Source of the DNA: Saccharothrix saharensis
GTDB lineage: Bacteria; Actinomycetota; Actinomycetes; Mycobacteriales; Pseudonocardiaceae
Reading direction: 5' to 3'
NCBI RefSeq assembly: GCF_006716745.1
Contig: NZ_VFPP01000001.1
Coordinates: 4,774,001 to 4,838,000, forward strand
Length of the DNA stretch: 64,000 nucleotides
The notes under the pieces were generated by a model. It ran no database searches. It was not told the DNA's origin and worked only from the letters and a program-made list of their open reading frames with translations. A program made the translations under genes and the position numbers. Below, piece after piece: positions 8,001 to 16,617 of the stretch. Numbering within the stretch: position 1 is the stretch's first letter; every line of letters starts with the position of its first letter.

Positions 8001-9127
8001 CCGCCACCGAGACGCGCGCCACCCCGACCGCCAAGACCGGCTACCTGCACGGGCTCGACCTGCTGCGCGTGGTCGGCGCGGTGATCATCGTCTACACCCA
8101 CCTCGGCCGGTGGGTCACCGGCAAGAAGATGCACACACCGGTCGGCGACTTCCTCAACCTCGTCACCGGGTCGTTGCACACCCGCCCGGACCTCGGCTTC
8201 ATCGGCGTGCCGCTGCTGCTGCTCATCTCCGGCCTGGTCGTGACGAAGGTCTCGTTCCGCGAGAGCCCGCTGGAGTTCGTGCGCCGGCGCGCCGTGCGGA
8301 TCATGCCGCCGCTGTGGGCCGGAGTGCTGCTGGCGTTCCTGATCGCCTCCACCGGTCTGGTGCCGGAGATGGTGCGCTCGAACGCCGCCACGTTCTCGAA
8401 CTTCTTCAAGACCCTGTGGTTCGGCGCGTACTTCATCCCCGGCTCGGCGCTGCTGCTGCCGGTCATCTGGACCCTGCTGCTCCAGATGATCTTCTACTGC
8501 TACACGGCCGCCACGATCCCGCTGTTGCGCCGGTGGCCGTGGCTGCCCTCGGCGCTGGCCGCCGCGTTGATCTCGACCATCACGTCGCTCGTGCCGCAGG
8601 CCGCCGCCGGGCCGCTGCGGACCATGGTCGCGTTCATCCCGATCGTCTTCATCGGCCAGATGATCTCGCTGGCGCACTCGAAGAAGGTCTCGTTCGGCAC
8701 CGCGCTGCTGCTCGGCGCCGTCCACTTCATGCTGTTCGTCCGCGCGGACCTGGTCAGCACCGGTATCTTCCGCCCGGGTGGTGGATACCCGATCACGCTG
8801 CTGATCATGATCATGGTGGTGTCGCTCTGCATGACGGCCGACGGCCCGCTCGTGCGGTCCCCCGTCATCAAGGCGCTCGCCAAGCGGACCTACAGCTCCT
8901 ACCTGGTCCACATGCCGGTCAGCTTCGCGGTGATGACCTTGCTGCACAAGGTGATCGGCGTGGGGTGGGCCATGGTCGTCGCGTTCGCCGCCATGGTGCT
9001 GGCGACCGAGGGCTTCTACCGGTTGGTCGAGAAACCGCTCGAGCGCCGGCTCGCCCGCCGCGCCCGGCGGGCACGCACTGCTGCTGCACCTGAGGAGAAG
9101 AGGGACCGCGATGGCCTGGCAGGATGA
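7997..9127 (+). CDS. acyltransferase family 3 membrane protein (OafA/OatA-like)
   Basis: This 376-residue, roughly ten-helix protein would transfer an acyl group (acetyl, succinyl or similar) across the membrane to a sugar. The first helix holds the conserved LRVVGAVIIVYTHLGRW with Arg and the catalytic His. RRRAVRIMPPLWAG is the second conserved basic motif. The C-terminal EKPLERR motif is typical of the family. No SGNH domain is fused, so the acceptor is not evident. It starts at GTG overlapping the previous stop and ends 17 bases inside the next gene, so the three genes form one operon. Confidence 0.88.
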   Translation: MTATETRATPTAKTGYLHGLDLLRVVGAVIIVYTHLGRWVTGKKMHTPVGDFLNLVTGSLHTRPDLGFIGVPLLLLISGLVVTKVSFRESPLEFVRRRAVRIMPPLWAGVLLAFLIASTGLVPEMVRSNAATFSNFFKTLWFGAYFIPGSALLLPVIWTLLLQMIFYCYTAATIPLLRRWPWLPSALAAALISTITSLVPQAAAGPLRTMVAFIPIVFIGQMISLAHSKKVSFGTALLLGAVHFMLFVRADLVSTGIFRPGGGYPITLLIMIMVVSLCMTADGPLVRSPVIKALAKRTYSSYLVHMPVSFAVMTLLHKVIGVGWAMVVAFAAMVLATEGFYRLVEKPLERRLARRARRARTAAAPEEKRDRDGLAG

Positions 9128-10193
9128 GTTGGCCGCTCTGGACGAAGCCTTGGCCCAGGGCCGGATTACTGCCGACCAGCACCGGTCCGAGCGCGACCGC
9201 ATCCTGGCCGCGGTGTCCAGCGCGCCGGCGGCGGGTGCGCTCAAGTGGCAGGCGAGCAACCCGACGGCGGCCGGTCAGGGCGCGCCCGCGGGCGACGCCG
9301 ACCGCACCCAGGTGGTGCCCGGCGGCGACCCGAACAAGACGGCGTACGTGCAGGTGCCGCGCGGCGGTTTCCCGCCGCCCAACCAGCAGGCGCCCCAGCC
9401 CCCGCAGCCCGGCCGGCAGCCGGGTCAGCAGCCGGGCCAGCAGTTCGCGCCGGCCCAACCGGTCGCCCCGCCGTGGGCGAGCCCGGACGCCGGGTTCGGC
9501 AGCACGGGCCAGAACTGGGGCTACGCCCGGCAGGGACCGGAGGTGTTCGAGGACACCGCGTCCGGCGGCGGCAAGAAGTGGCTGCTGGTCGGTCTGGTGG
9601 TCGTGCTGCTGCTCGCGGGCGGCGCGGTCTGGTACTTCGGGTTCAACGGCGGCGGTTCCGACCAGGCGGGCACGACCTCGACCGCGGCCAGCACGCCGAA
9701 GCCCGAGCCGATCAAGCTCGACCGGCTGCCGAACCCGCCGGGCCAGGCCAACGAGGCCAACACCGGCGAGTTCACCCTGGACGAGGCCAAGACCAAGAAG
9801 ATCGTCGGCGCGAACGAGCAGAAGGCGGTCGCCGCGGCGGGCACCGGGAAGTTCCCGCACAAGTCGTCCAGCGACAACGGCCTGGGCTACGCGGTGAGCG
9901 CGTTCCCCACCAAGGACGACGGCGCGGCCACCGAACTCGGCGACGCGCTGGTCCGCCAGAACACCTCCATCGGCATGGCGCCGCTGAAGCTGTCCGGTGT
10001 GCCGGAGAACGTGTCGGTGATGCAGGTGCGCCTGCCCGACTCGAACCAGTACCTGCTGCGCGCGGTGTACGTCACGGGTGACACCACGGTCCGCGTCGGC
10101 CTGCTCGGGTCGGCCAAGCTCGCCGAGCCGAAGGTGACCGAGGCGTTCGACAAGTTCCTCAAGCAGGTGCTGGAAGCCGTGCCGGCGAAGTAG
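9111..10193 (+). CDS. one-pass membrane protein with SHOCT-like N-terminus and TxxV motifs in the cytoplasmic tail
   Basis: The protein has 360 residues. Residues 1-34 (MAWQDELAALDEALAQGRIT...) form a short helical hairpin like SHOCT domains. A Pro/Gln-rich tail carries two Thr sites with Val at +3: DADRTQVV (Thr66) and DPNKTAYV (Thr77). A conserved GPEVFED motif precedes one membrane helix (about 157-177). The outer domain (about 180-360) is unrecognised. The start lies inside the acyltransferase gene. The layout is shared with the next gene, so the two are paralogs whose outer domains have diverged. Phosphorylation and FHA binding are inferences, not shown. Confidence 0.8.
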   Translation: MAWQDELAALDEALAQGRITADQHRSERDRILAAVSSAPAAGALKWQASNPTAAGQGAPAGDADRTQVVPGGDPNKTAYVQVPRGGFPPPNQQAPQPPQPGRQPGQQPGQQFAPAQPVAPPWASPDAGFGSTGQNWGYARQGPEVFEDTASGGGKKWLLVGLVVVLLLAGGAVWYFGFNGGGSDQAGTTSTAASTPKPEPIKLDRLPNPPGQANEANTGEFTLDEAKTKKIVGANEQKAVAAAGTGKFPHKSSSDNGLGYAVSAFPTKDDGAATELGDALVRQNTSIGMAPLKLSGVPENVSVMQVRLPDSNQYLLRAVYVTGDTTVRVGLLGSAKLAEPKVTEAFDKFLKQVLEAVPAK

Positions 10194-10303
10194 CACCGCA
10201 CGGAGTAGGACACGGCAAGGTTGCGAAGTGCCATGCGCGATGAGGCGGTATCGCGTCATCGGTGACAATGGCTCCCGCCTGAGCACACCGGGAGGGGCGG
10301 TAC

Positions 10304-11410
10304 ATGTCCTGGCAAGAGGACTTGCAGGAGCTGGACAACGCGCTGGCCAGCGGGAAGATCACGGCCGACGAGTACCGCGTGCGGCGTGACCAGGTGCTGG
10401 CGAACGCGTCCGGCCCGCAGCCGCAGCAGCCGCCCTCGCCGTTCCCCGAGCCGTTCAAGTGGAACAGCGGACCGGACGCCACGCAGGTGGTGCAGCCCGG
10501 CCAGGCGGACCGCACGCAGGTGGTGCGCCCGGACGTCCCGCAGCAGCAGCCCGGTGACGCCGACCGCACGCAGTACGTGCAGCCGGTGGCCGTCCCCCGC
10601 CCGGACGTCGACCGCACGCAGGTCGTGCCGCAGGGCCCGACCAGCGGTGGCTTCCCGGCCCAGCCCCAGCCCGACTGGTCCGGTGGCGCGTCGACCCCGC
10701 CGTGGGGCGGCGGGGACTTCGGCGGCGGCTCCCCGTGGGGCACGGCGGGTCCGGAGGTCTTCGAGGAGGAGTCCGGCGGCAAGGGCCGGATCATCGCGGT
10801 CGTGCTGGTCGTGGTGCTGGTCGTCGGCCTCGGTTTCGGCGCCTACATGATCTGGGGCCGCGGTTCGGGCACGACCGGCGCGGGCGGCACCAGCTCGCAG
10901 ACGCCCTCCACCACCACGGTGACCACCACGACCCCGCCCAAGCGGACACCGGACGGCCCGTTCGTCGAGGTGCCCGGCAAGCTCAGCCAGTTCAAGACCC
11001 TGTCCATCGAGGACGCGCTCGCGGCGAAGCTGCCCACGCTGGAGGAGGCGCAGCTCGTCCAGAGCGGCGGCGCCACCGAGGTCCGGTACGTGGTGTCCAG
11101 GGACGAGGCGACCAAGCTGGTGCAGGGCATCTGGGCGTTCCAGACCGACCGGCCCGACGCGCTGCTCAGCACCGTGGACAACCTGTACGCGGCGGCGAAC
11201 TTCCAGGTCGTGCCGGGTGCGCCGACCGGTGTGATCGCCCGCAACCTGGCGCTGACGCCGCAGAACCCGACCGCGATCTACCGCGCGCACTACGCGGTGG
11301 ACGACTTCGTGGTCCGCGTCGAGGCGTACGGCCCGGACGAGGCCGCGGCCAAGGCGGCGTTCGACGAGCTGCTCGCGCGCCAGCTGGAAGAGCACCCGCC
11401 GACGTCCTGA
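10304..11410 (+). CDS. one-pass membrane protein with four TQxV motifs and the outer domain also found in the protein at 6286-6885
   Basis: The protein has 368 residues. Its N-terminus (MSWQEDLQELDNALASGKIT) matches the previous protein. The tail then carries four near-identical Thr sites: DATQVV (Thr60), DRTQVV (Thr71), DRTQYV (Thr89) and DRTQVV (Thr105). A GPEVFEE motif precedes the membrane helix (about 162-182). The outer domain (about 205-368) ends YRAHY...VRVEAYGPD, the hallmark it shares with the protein encoded about 4 kb upstream. A strong GGGAGGGG ribosome site precedes the ATG. The repeated Thr-Gln-x-Val spacing suggests multisite phosphorylation; which kinase is unknown. Confidence 0.82.
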   Translation: MSWQEDLQELDNALASGKITADEYRVRRDQVLANASGPQPQQPPSPFPEPFKWNSGPDATQVVQPGQADRTQVVRPDVPQQQPGDADRTQYVQPVAVPRPDVDRTQVVPQGPTSGGFPAQPQPDWSGGASTPPWGGGDFGGGSPWGTAGPEVFEEESGGKGRIIAVVLVVVLVVGLGFGAYMIWGRGSGTTGAGGTSSQTPSTTTVTTTTPPKRTPDGPFVEVPGKLSQFKTLSIEDALAAKLPTLEEAQLVQSGGATEVRYVVSRDEATKLVQGIWAFQTDRPDALLSTVDNLYAAANFQVVPGAPTGVIARNLALTPQNPTAIYRAHYAVDDFVVRVEAYGPDEAAAKAAFDELLARQLEEHPPTS

Positions 11411-11417
11411 CACCGGT

Positions 11418-11444
11418 GGGAGGGGCCCGGTCCGGGCCCCTCCC
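11418..11444. terminator. bidirectional terminator between convergent genes
   Basis: GGGAGGGGCCC and GGGCCCCTCCC pair around a five-base loop. The hairpin fills the 37-base gap between the plus-strand membrane protein gene and the minus-strand glycosyltransferase gene. Confidence 0.75.
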
Positions 11445-11447
11445 CGG

Positions 11448-13415
11448 TCAGCGTTCCCGCGGCGGCGGCGCGATCCCGGCCTCGGCGAGCACCTCGTCCA
11501 GCTCGCGCCGGAACGCGGACCACGAGAACCGCTCGTCGGCGATGCGCAGCAGCTCCCGCTGCACGTCCAACCACAGCTCGTCGTCGGTCAGCAGGGCGTC
11601 CACCCGGTCGGCCAGCTCCGCGGTCGAGTCCGCCACCAGGTACTTGGCGAGGTCGCCGAGGTGCAGCCCCTCCGCACCGACGCTCGTGGTCACGAACGGC
11701 AGCCCGGCGGCCATCGAGTCGAGGAACTTCAGCTTGATCCCGGTGCCCAGCCGCATCGGCACCACCTGGAGGCGGTAGCGGCCGAGCACCCACGCCGGGT
11801 TCGGCACCCGACCGACGATCTCCACGTGCGGCGACGCGAGCGCCTTGACGGCGGGTGTCGGGTCCGCGCCGACGACGCCGAGCCGCAGGTCGGGGTGCCT
11901 GGCCAGCAGTGGCGGCAGCACGTCGCGCACCAGGTCCAGCACGGCGATCTCGTTGGGGCTGCCGGGTCCGGCCATGAAGCCGCCGAAGTAGGCGATGCCC
12001 GTGCGGGACTCCACCCCCGGCACGTGTCCCGGGCGGTCCGCCGGGTAGCCGACCACCTTGACCGCCGTGTCCGGTGCGACACCCCGGGCCCACTCGGCTT
12101 CCTGCTCGGTGACGCAGATGCCGATGTCGGCCCAGCGGAACGCGGCCTCCTCGACCGCCCGCTGCTCGGCCGCCTCGACGGCGAGGCGGGTCCGCTCGAC
12201 CGGTGACTCCGCGTGCTCCACGTACTGGTCCATGCGCCGGTGGAACAGCGACTCGGAGTCGTAGACCTTGACCGCCTGGGGCTGGCTCTCGGCCACCGCG
12301 TCGGCGATCCACTGGAAGTTGTGCGGCCGGGCCGCGATGACCACGTCGTAGAGCCCGGCGCGTTCCCGCAGCACCTGGAACGGGTTGGCGTGCACCCACA
12401 CCACCTCGATGCCCTGCTCCAGCAACGCGGGCGCGTACTCCGCGGCACGCATGAGGTCGCGGGCCAGCAGGGTGATCCGCCGGTTGGGCGCGGCCAGCGC
12501 CTCCAGCATCCGCTGGGTGCGCGGGTCACCGCTGCCCCGGTCGGCGTTGGGCACCCGGTCGTCCACGACCAGCACCCGCTCGTCCACCAGCACGTCGCGG
12601 GCCAGGTAGAACCGCGGCGAGGGCCGGTCCGGCGCGGGCAGCGCGGGACGCCCGGCCAGCTCCGCGCCCCAGCGCCGCAGGAACGTGCTGTGGTTGACCT
12701 TCATCAGGTCGTTCGCGACCTCGGAGTTCGACGACCCGTGCCGCTGGTGCACCACCGTCGACTTGGGCTCCACCACGGTGGACCACCCGGCGGCGCGCAG
12801 GCCGAACGCCAGGTCGACGTCCTCGAAGTACGCCGTGTCGTAGTCGGTGGAGAACCCGCCGACCTGGTGGAACGCCCGGCGGCGGACCAGCAGGCAGGCC
12901 GCCGACGCGTAGTCCACGGCGTGCGGGAACAACGCCTCCTCCGGTCCGAGCGGTGCGCCGTCACCCCACGCGCGGCACCAGCCGTCGGCGTCCACGACGG
13001 AGCCGAACTCCTGCACGGCGCCGGACTGGTCCCGCATCAGCGGTGCCACCGCGCCGACCGACGGCTGCCGGTCCAGCACCTCGATCAGCGGCTCCAGCCA
13101 GCGCGGGCCCACCTCGACGTCGGCGTTGAGGAAGCAGATGTAGGGAGCGCGGGCGTCCAGGACACCCAGGTTGCACCCGGCGCCGAACCCGATGTTGCGG
13201 TTCACCACGTGACCCCGGGCGTTGCGCAGGTGGTCGCGCACCCACCGGTCGGTGCCGTCGGGCGAACCGCTGTCGACCACGATCACCTCGTGCGGCACGG
13301 TGGTGTGCTGCTCGACCAGGTACAGGCAGTGGTTGAGCATGGCGCGACCGCCGTAGGACACCAGGACGATCGACACCAGCGGAGGGGTCTCGACCTCGTA
13401 GGCGGCGTCGGTCAC
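11448..13415 (-). CDS. two-domain glycosyltransferase (GT2 N-terminal, GT4-like C-terminal)
   Basis: The protein has 655 residues from a GTG that overlaps the upstream stop as GTGA. The N-terminal GT-A domain (about residues 12-260) is of the rhamnosyltransferase type. It shows VSIVLVSYGG, VVDSGSPDGT, a metal-binding FLNADVEVGP and the EDVDLAFGLRAAGW motif. The C-terminal domain (about 310-640) looks like a GT-B family 4 transferase, with GGFMAGPGSPNE, GRVPNPAWVLGRYRLQVVPM and GIKLKFLDSMAAGLPFV. Two transferases in one chain suggest successive addition of two sugars. It is coupled to the pyruvyl transferase gene, so a role in a surface polysaccharide is likely. Confidence 0.9.
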   Translation of the reverse strand: MTDAAYEVETPPLVSIVLVSYGGRAMLNHCLYLVEQHTTVPHEVIVVDSGSPDGTDRWVRDHLRNARGHVVNRNIGFGAGCNLGVLDARAPYICFLNADVEVGPRWLEPLIEVLDRQPSVGAVAPLMRDQSGAVQEFGSVVDADGWCRAWGDGAPLGPEEALFPHAVDYASAACLLVRRRAFHQVGGFSTDYDTAYFEDVDLAFGLRAAGWSTVVEPKSTVVHQRHGSSNSEVANDLMKVNHSTFLRRWGAELAGRPALPAPDRPSPRFYLARDVLVDERVLVVDDRVPNADRGSGDPRTQRMLEALAAPNRRITLLARDLMRAAEYAPALLEQGIEVVWVHANPFQVLRERAGLYDVVIAARPHNFQWIADAVAESQPQAVKVYDSESLFHRRMDQYVEHAESPVERTRLAVEAAEQRAVEEAAFRWADIGICVTEQEAEWARGVAPDTAVKVVGYPADRPGHVPGVESRTGIAYFGGFMAGPGSPNEIAVLDLVRDVLPPLLARHPDLRLGVVGADPTPAVKALASPHVEIVGRVPNPAWVLGRYRLQVVPMRLGTGIKLKFLDSMAAGLPFVTTSVGAEGLHLGDLAKYLVADSTAELADRVDALLTDDELWLDVQRELLRIADERFSWSAFRRELDEVLAEAGIAPPPRER

Positions 13416-14896
13416 GAGCCCGCCTTCCGGACGCGCCCGTACACCGACCGCAGCGGGTCGCTCCAGCGCAGCAGCTTGGTGCCGCGCAGGGCGGCCAGTT
13501 CCCTGCTGTCGTGCTCGTACCTCGCCGTCAGCTCGTCGATCGCCGCACGCCACTGGACGTGCACGTCGTCGCGTTCGTTCTCGGCCTGCTCCAACCGTTC
13601 CACCAGTGCGACGCGCTCGGCGGCCTGGCGCTTGCGCAGCTGCCGGTACGCGCGGCGCAGCAGCTCGTTCTCCCTGGCCAGCTCGGCGATCCGGGCGGCG
13701 GGGTCACCGCCGCGCTTCTCCCACGACGCGAGCGCCAGCTCGGCGACGCGGTCGAAGTGCGCGTCCACGGCGGCCTGCAGGCGGCGAAGGCGCTCCGGGT
13801 CGGCCTCGCGGCCGAACGCGGCCCGGATGGCGTTGGCCAGGGTGTCGGGGTCGACGGCCCGCTGGTCCGGTGCGCCCATGGTCTCGGCGAGGGCGCGCAG
13901 CTTGCTCTGGTCGGAGAGGTCGAGCACCACCCAGGGCTTGCCGAAGACGAACGCGGCGATGTTGGCGTGGAAGCTCATCGCGACCACACCGGCCGAGCCC
14001 TTGATGGCGGCCAGGATGTCCTCGGGCGGCTGGCCGCCGGGCATCCGGTAGACGGTGCGGTGCGGCAGGCGGGCCGCGAGCGCGTCGGCGAACCGGTCGT
14101 CACCGTGGCACGGTCCGGTCTCCAGCAGCACGACGTCGGCGTTCACCGCCTCGGCCAGCGTCCAGTCCAGGACCTTGGCGATGTCGGCGGCGCGGTGTAC
14201 CGCGGACCGGTTGGCCTGCACGATCAGCGCCGGCCGATCGGTCGGGTACCAGCCCATGAACCGCAGGTACCGCAGGCGCTCCTCCAGCACGGCGGGCTCG
14301 ACCAGGCGGTCGAGCAGGAAGCCGAGGTCGGGCACCACGGCCACGTCCCGCTCCACGCCGCAGGCCCGCAACCGCTCCAGCGACAGCTCGTCCCGCACCG
14401 CCACGTACTCGCGGCGGGCGGTGGCGTCCTTGATCATGCCCGCGTGCTCGGCGGAGGGCACGAACGGGATCCCGACCGCGTTCCACACCACCGGGTGCTC
14501 GGCCTCGTAGGCGCCGAGGCCGTCGACGAAGTACCGGCTGGGCGCACGGGCGGCCAGTGCCTCGGCGGTCGTGTGGTAGGCGTCGGCCAGCAGGTCGTCG
14601 CGGAAGTGGATGATCTCGCCGCCGCCGATGAGGGTGAGGTCGACCTCGGTCGACAGCTCCGCCACCCGCCGCGGGCTCCAGTCACCCAACGAGTCGGCCA
14701 CGAACCCGCCGTCCATCCGGCACGGGTGCTCGTGCCCGTAGGGCGAGTACGGGCGGACCCGCCACCCCGCCAAGCGCCGGGTGATCTCGTGCTCGGTCAC
14801 CCGCGGGAACAGGTGGTCGCCGAAGTTGTCGAGGTCGAACGTCCCCCACACCGCGACCGTGCCGACCGGCCGGGTCGTGTCCTGGCTGTTGCTCAC
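13412..14896 (-). CDS. polysaccharide pyruvyl transferase family protein
   Basis: The 494-residue protein begins with a Rossmann-like VWGTFDLDNFGDHLFP, as in PS_pyruv_trans proteins. The central VDLTLIGGGEIIHF and the late SAGVVAMSFHANIAAFVFGKP are also typical. Residues about 390-470 form a charged coiled coil (ARIAELARENELLRRAYRQL onward) that may hold the enzyme in a complex. Members add pyruvate ketals to sugars or act as related sugar-modifying enzymes; the exact reaction cannot be read. It is transcribed first and couples to the glycosyltransferase by a four-base overlap. Confidence 0.85.
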   Translation of the reverse strand: MSNSQDTTRPVGTVAVWGTFDLDNFGDHLFPRVTEHEITRRLAGWRVRPYSPYGHEHPCRMDGGFVADSLGDWSPRRVAELSTEVDLTLIGGGEIIHFRDDLLADAYHTTAEALAARAPSRYFVDGLGAYEAEHPVVWNAVGIPFVPSAEHAGMIKDATARREYVAVRDELSLERLRACGVERDVAVVPDLGFLLDRLVEPAVLEERLRYLRFMGWYPTDRPALIVQANRSAVHRAADIAKVLDWTLAEAVNADVVLLETGPCHGDDRFADALAARLPHRTVYRMPGGQPPEDILAAIKGSAGVVAMSFHANIAAFVFGKPWVVLDLSDQSKLRALAETMGAPDQRAVDPDTLANAIRAAFGREADPERLRRLQAAVDAHFDRVAELALASWEKRGGDPAARIAELARENELLRRAYRQLRKRQAAERVALVERLEQAENERDDVHVQWRAAIDELTARYEHDSRELAALRGTKLLRWSDPLRSVYGRVRKAGS

Positions 14897-14950
14897 ACGT
14901 CGAGACTGTAGTGAGGGCGTTCGGGGCGGACGGGTCGGTCGGCCATGTCG

Positions 14951-16252
14951 TTACTTTGGCCGGGCGGCGAGAGTAGCGCCGATCACACCGATCACGTCCT
15001 GGTCCAGCATCGGGTTGACGCCGCTGACCAGGCTGCGCTCGGACGCCTCCAGCACCACGACGTTCCTCCCGGCGAGCATGTCGGCGACCCGCTGCGGGTT
15101 CTGCGGCACCTTGTCGGTGTTCTGGAGGGTGAGGTCGGAGAACGGCGCGACCAGGTCCCGGAGCACGTAGAGGCTGAACGAGTCGCCGAGCATGCCGACC
15201 GACGTGTTCACCATGCCGGTGCCGGGCAGCTGCACGTACCGCTTGGGCTCCTCCTGCGGCTTGGCCACCGCGCGGGAGCGTGAGCGCTTGCCGTCCGGCG
15301 CCAGCTTGTGGGTCGTGAGCTGGACGTTCTCCGTCCGGCCGAGCAGCCTGGACAGGTCGCCGGGCACCTCAACGACGTCGCCGTCCTCGACCTTCCAGGT
15401 CTTGGTGGCGCCGGGGCGGATCCGCTCGACGATCGCGCGGACCGCCACCAGGCCGCCCCGGTAGGTCCAGTGGGTGTCCAGTCGCGAGTAGACCGGTTCG
15501 CCGGTCCGCCGGGCGGCGGCGTCCAGCCCCGACCGCAGGTCCAGCGCGCCGGTCTCGGTCGAGAGCCTGCGCCAGAACTCCTCGCGGGTCCGCGCCGCGC
15601 AGTCCGCGCCGTAGTACCGGGTGGGCAGGTGCTCGGGCACCGCGGTCGACTTGTTGGGCGCGACGACGAGGACGAACTGCCGACCGGACGACTCCACGGC
15701 CGTGCGCAGGTCGCGCAGCCTGCCGAGCACCTCGTCCAGCGAGCGGGTCGGGTTGCACGCGCCGCGCATGTCCTCGCCGAAGTACAGCCAGCCGCGCCTG
15801 CCCTCGATCACGTCGGGGAAGTCCGAGGGCATCGGGGTGTCGCGGTCCTCGGGTTCGGGGGTCGGCGGCGCGGGCGCCTGCACCGGACCGGCGACGGTCG
15901 TCTCCCGCTGGAGCTTGGGCGGCTCGCCGAACACGCCGCGGCTGATCCCGTCGGCCGCGATCACGGCCTGCTGCCGCAGCGGCAGGTGGTCGGTCGCCCA
16001 GGCGTCCAGGCCGGTGAAGAAGGCCCAGCCGTCGGTGACCGACGGGAACTCGGCGAGCTTGCGGTTCTCGAACTCACCGGGGCGGACGCCCGCGAGCAGG
16101 AGGAACGCGGGAGTGCAGAAGAAGATGATCGCGAGGGTCAGCGCGGTGCGCTGGCGGCTGCTGTGCCGGGGCCGGTAGAGAACGTGCTCGCGGGGCAGCA
16201 GCGACTCGGGCACCGGCGGGAGGCTCAGAGGCTTGGGCGGCTCGGTGCTCAC
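14951..16252 (-). CDS. AlgJ/AlgX-type SGNH O-acetyltransferase-like membrane protein
   Basis: The protein has 433 residues from GTG (VSTEPPKPLSLPP). A cytoplasmic Pro-rich tail is followed by one membrane helix (about residues 38-56) and then an external domain. The domain has the AlgX/AlgJ signature: GWLYFGEDMRG, the Asp-His pair in LDTHWTYRGG, and the nucleophile Ser in MLGDSFSLY. Such proteins acetylate exopolysaccharides outside the cytoplasm. It lies 54 bases downstream of nothing on its own strand but directly before the pyruvyl-transferase and glycosyltransferase genes, fitting one glycan-decorating locus. The frame is open 31 codons upstream of the chosen start. Confidence 0.85.
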   Translation of the reverse strand: MSTEPPKPLSLPPVPESLLPREHVLYRPRHSSRQRTALTLAIIFFCTPAFLLLAGVRPGEFENRKLAEFPSVTDGWAFFTGLDAWATDHLPLRQQAVIAADGISRGVFGEPPKLQRETTVAGPVQAPAPPTPEPEDRDTPMPSDFPDVIEGRRGWLYFGEDMRGACNPTRSLDEVLGRLRDLRTAVESSGRQFVLVVAPNKSTAVPEHLPTRYYGADCAARTREEFWRRLSTETGALDLRSGLDAAARRTGEPVYSRLDTHWTYRGGLVAVRAIVERIRPGATKTWKVEDGDVVEVPGDLSRLLGRTENVQLTTHKLAPDGKRSRSRAVAKPQEEPKRYVQLPGTGMVNTSVGMLGDSFSLYVLRDLVAPFSDLTLQNTDKVPQNPQRVADMLAGRNVVVLEASERSLVSGVNPMLDQDVIGVIGATLAARPK

Positions 16253-16549
16253 GCCGAACAGCGTAGCCGGCGGACGGATCACCTGTTCGGGGTTCACCTC
16301 AAGGAGCGGATTGACGAACGGCGGCGCGTGCAACCCACCGGCCATGGCAGACGTCTCTTCGGGTGACCGGACAGCCGATGCGGCGGAGGAACGACATGTG
16401 GCCCACTGTGATGCTGGTCACTTCAGGGGCGTTGGCTTTTTTAGTGCGAACCGTCCGGGTCCTGCGATCCGCATCGAAATCGGAAGCTGGGCAACCCCGT
16501 ATTGAGACCGCCCCGCCGGCCTAGTCCCTATGGCGGCTTGTCCACTTGC

Positions 16550-16574
16550 CGTACGATCATTTCCGGGTCGTACG
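16550..16574. promoter_or_regulatory. operator-like inverted repeat upstream of 16618 gene
   Basis: CGTACGA and TCGTACG are exact inverted copies separated by 11 bases. They end 43 bases before the ATG of the next gene in an otherwise empty 365-base region between divergent genes. Spacing fits a dimeric regulator, but no regulator is identified. I see no other feature in that gap. Confidence 0.4.
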
Positions 16575-16617
16575 ACCTGTGCCTGCTAGGGGACCTCAGA
16601 ACAGAGGTAGGTGCGTC

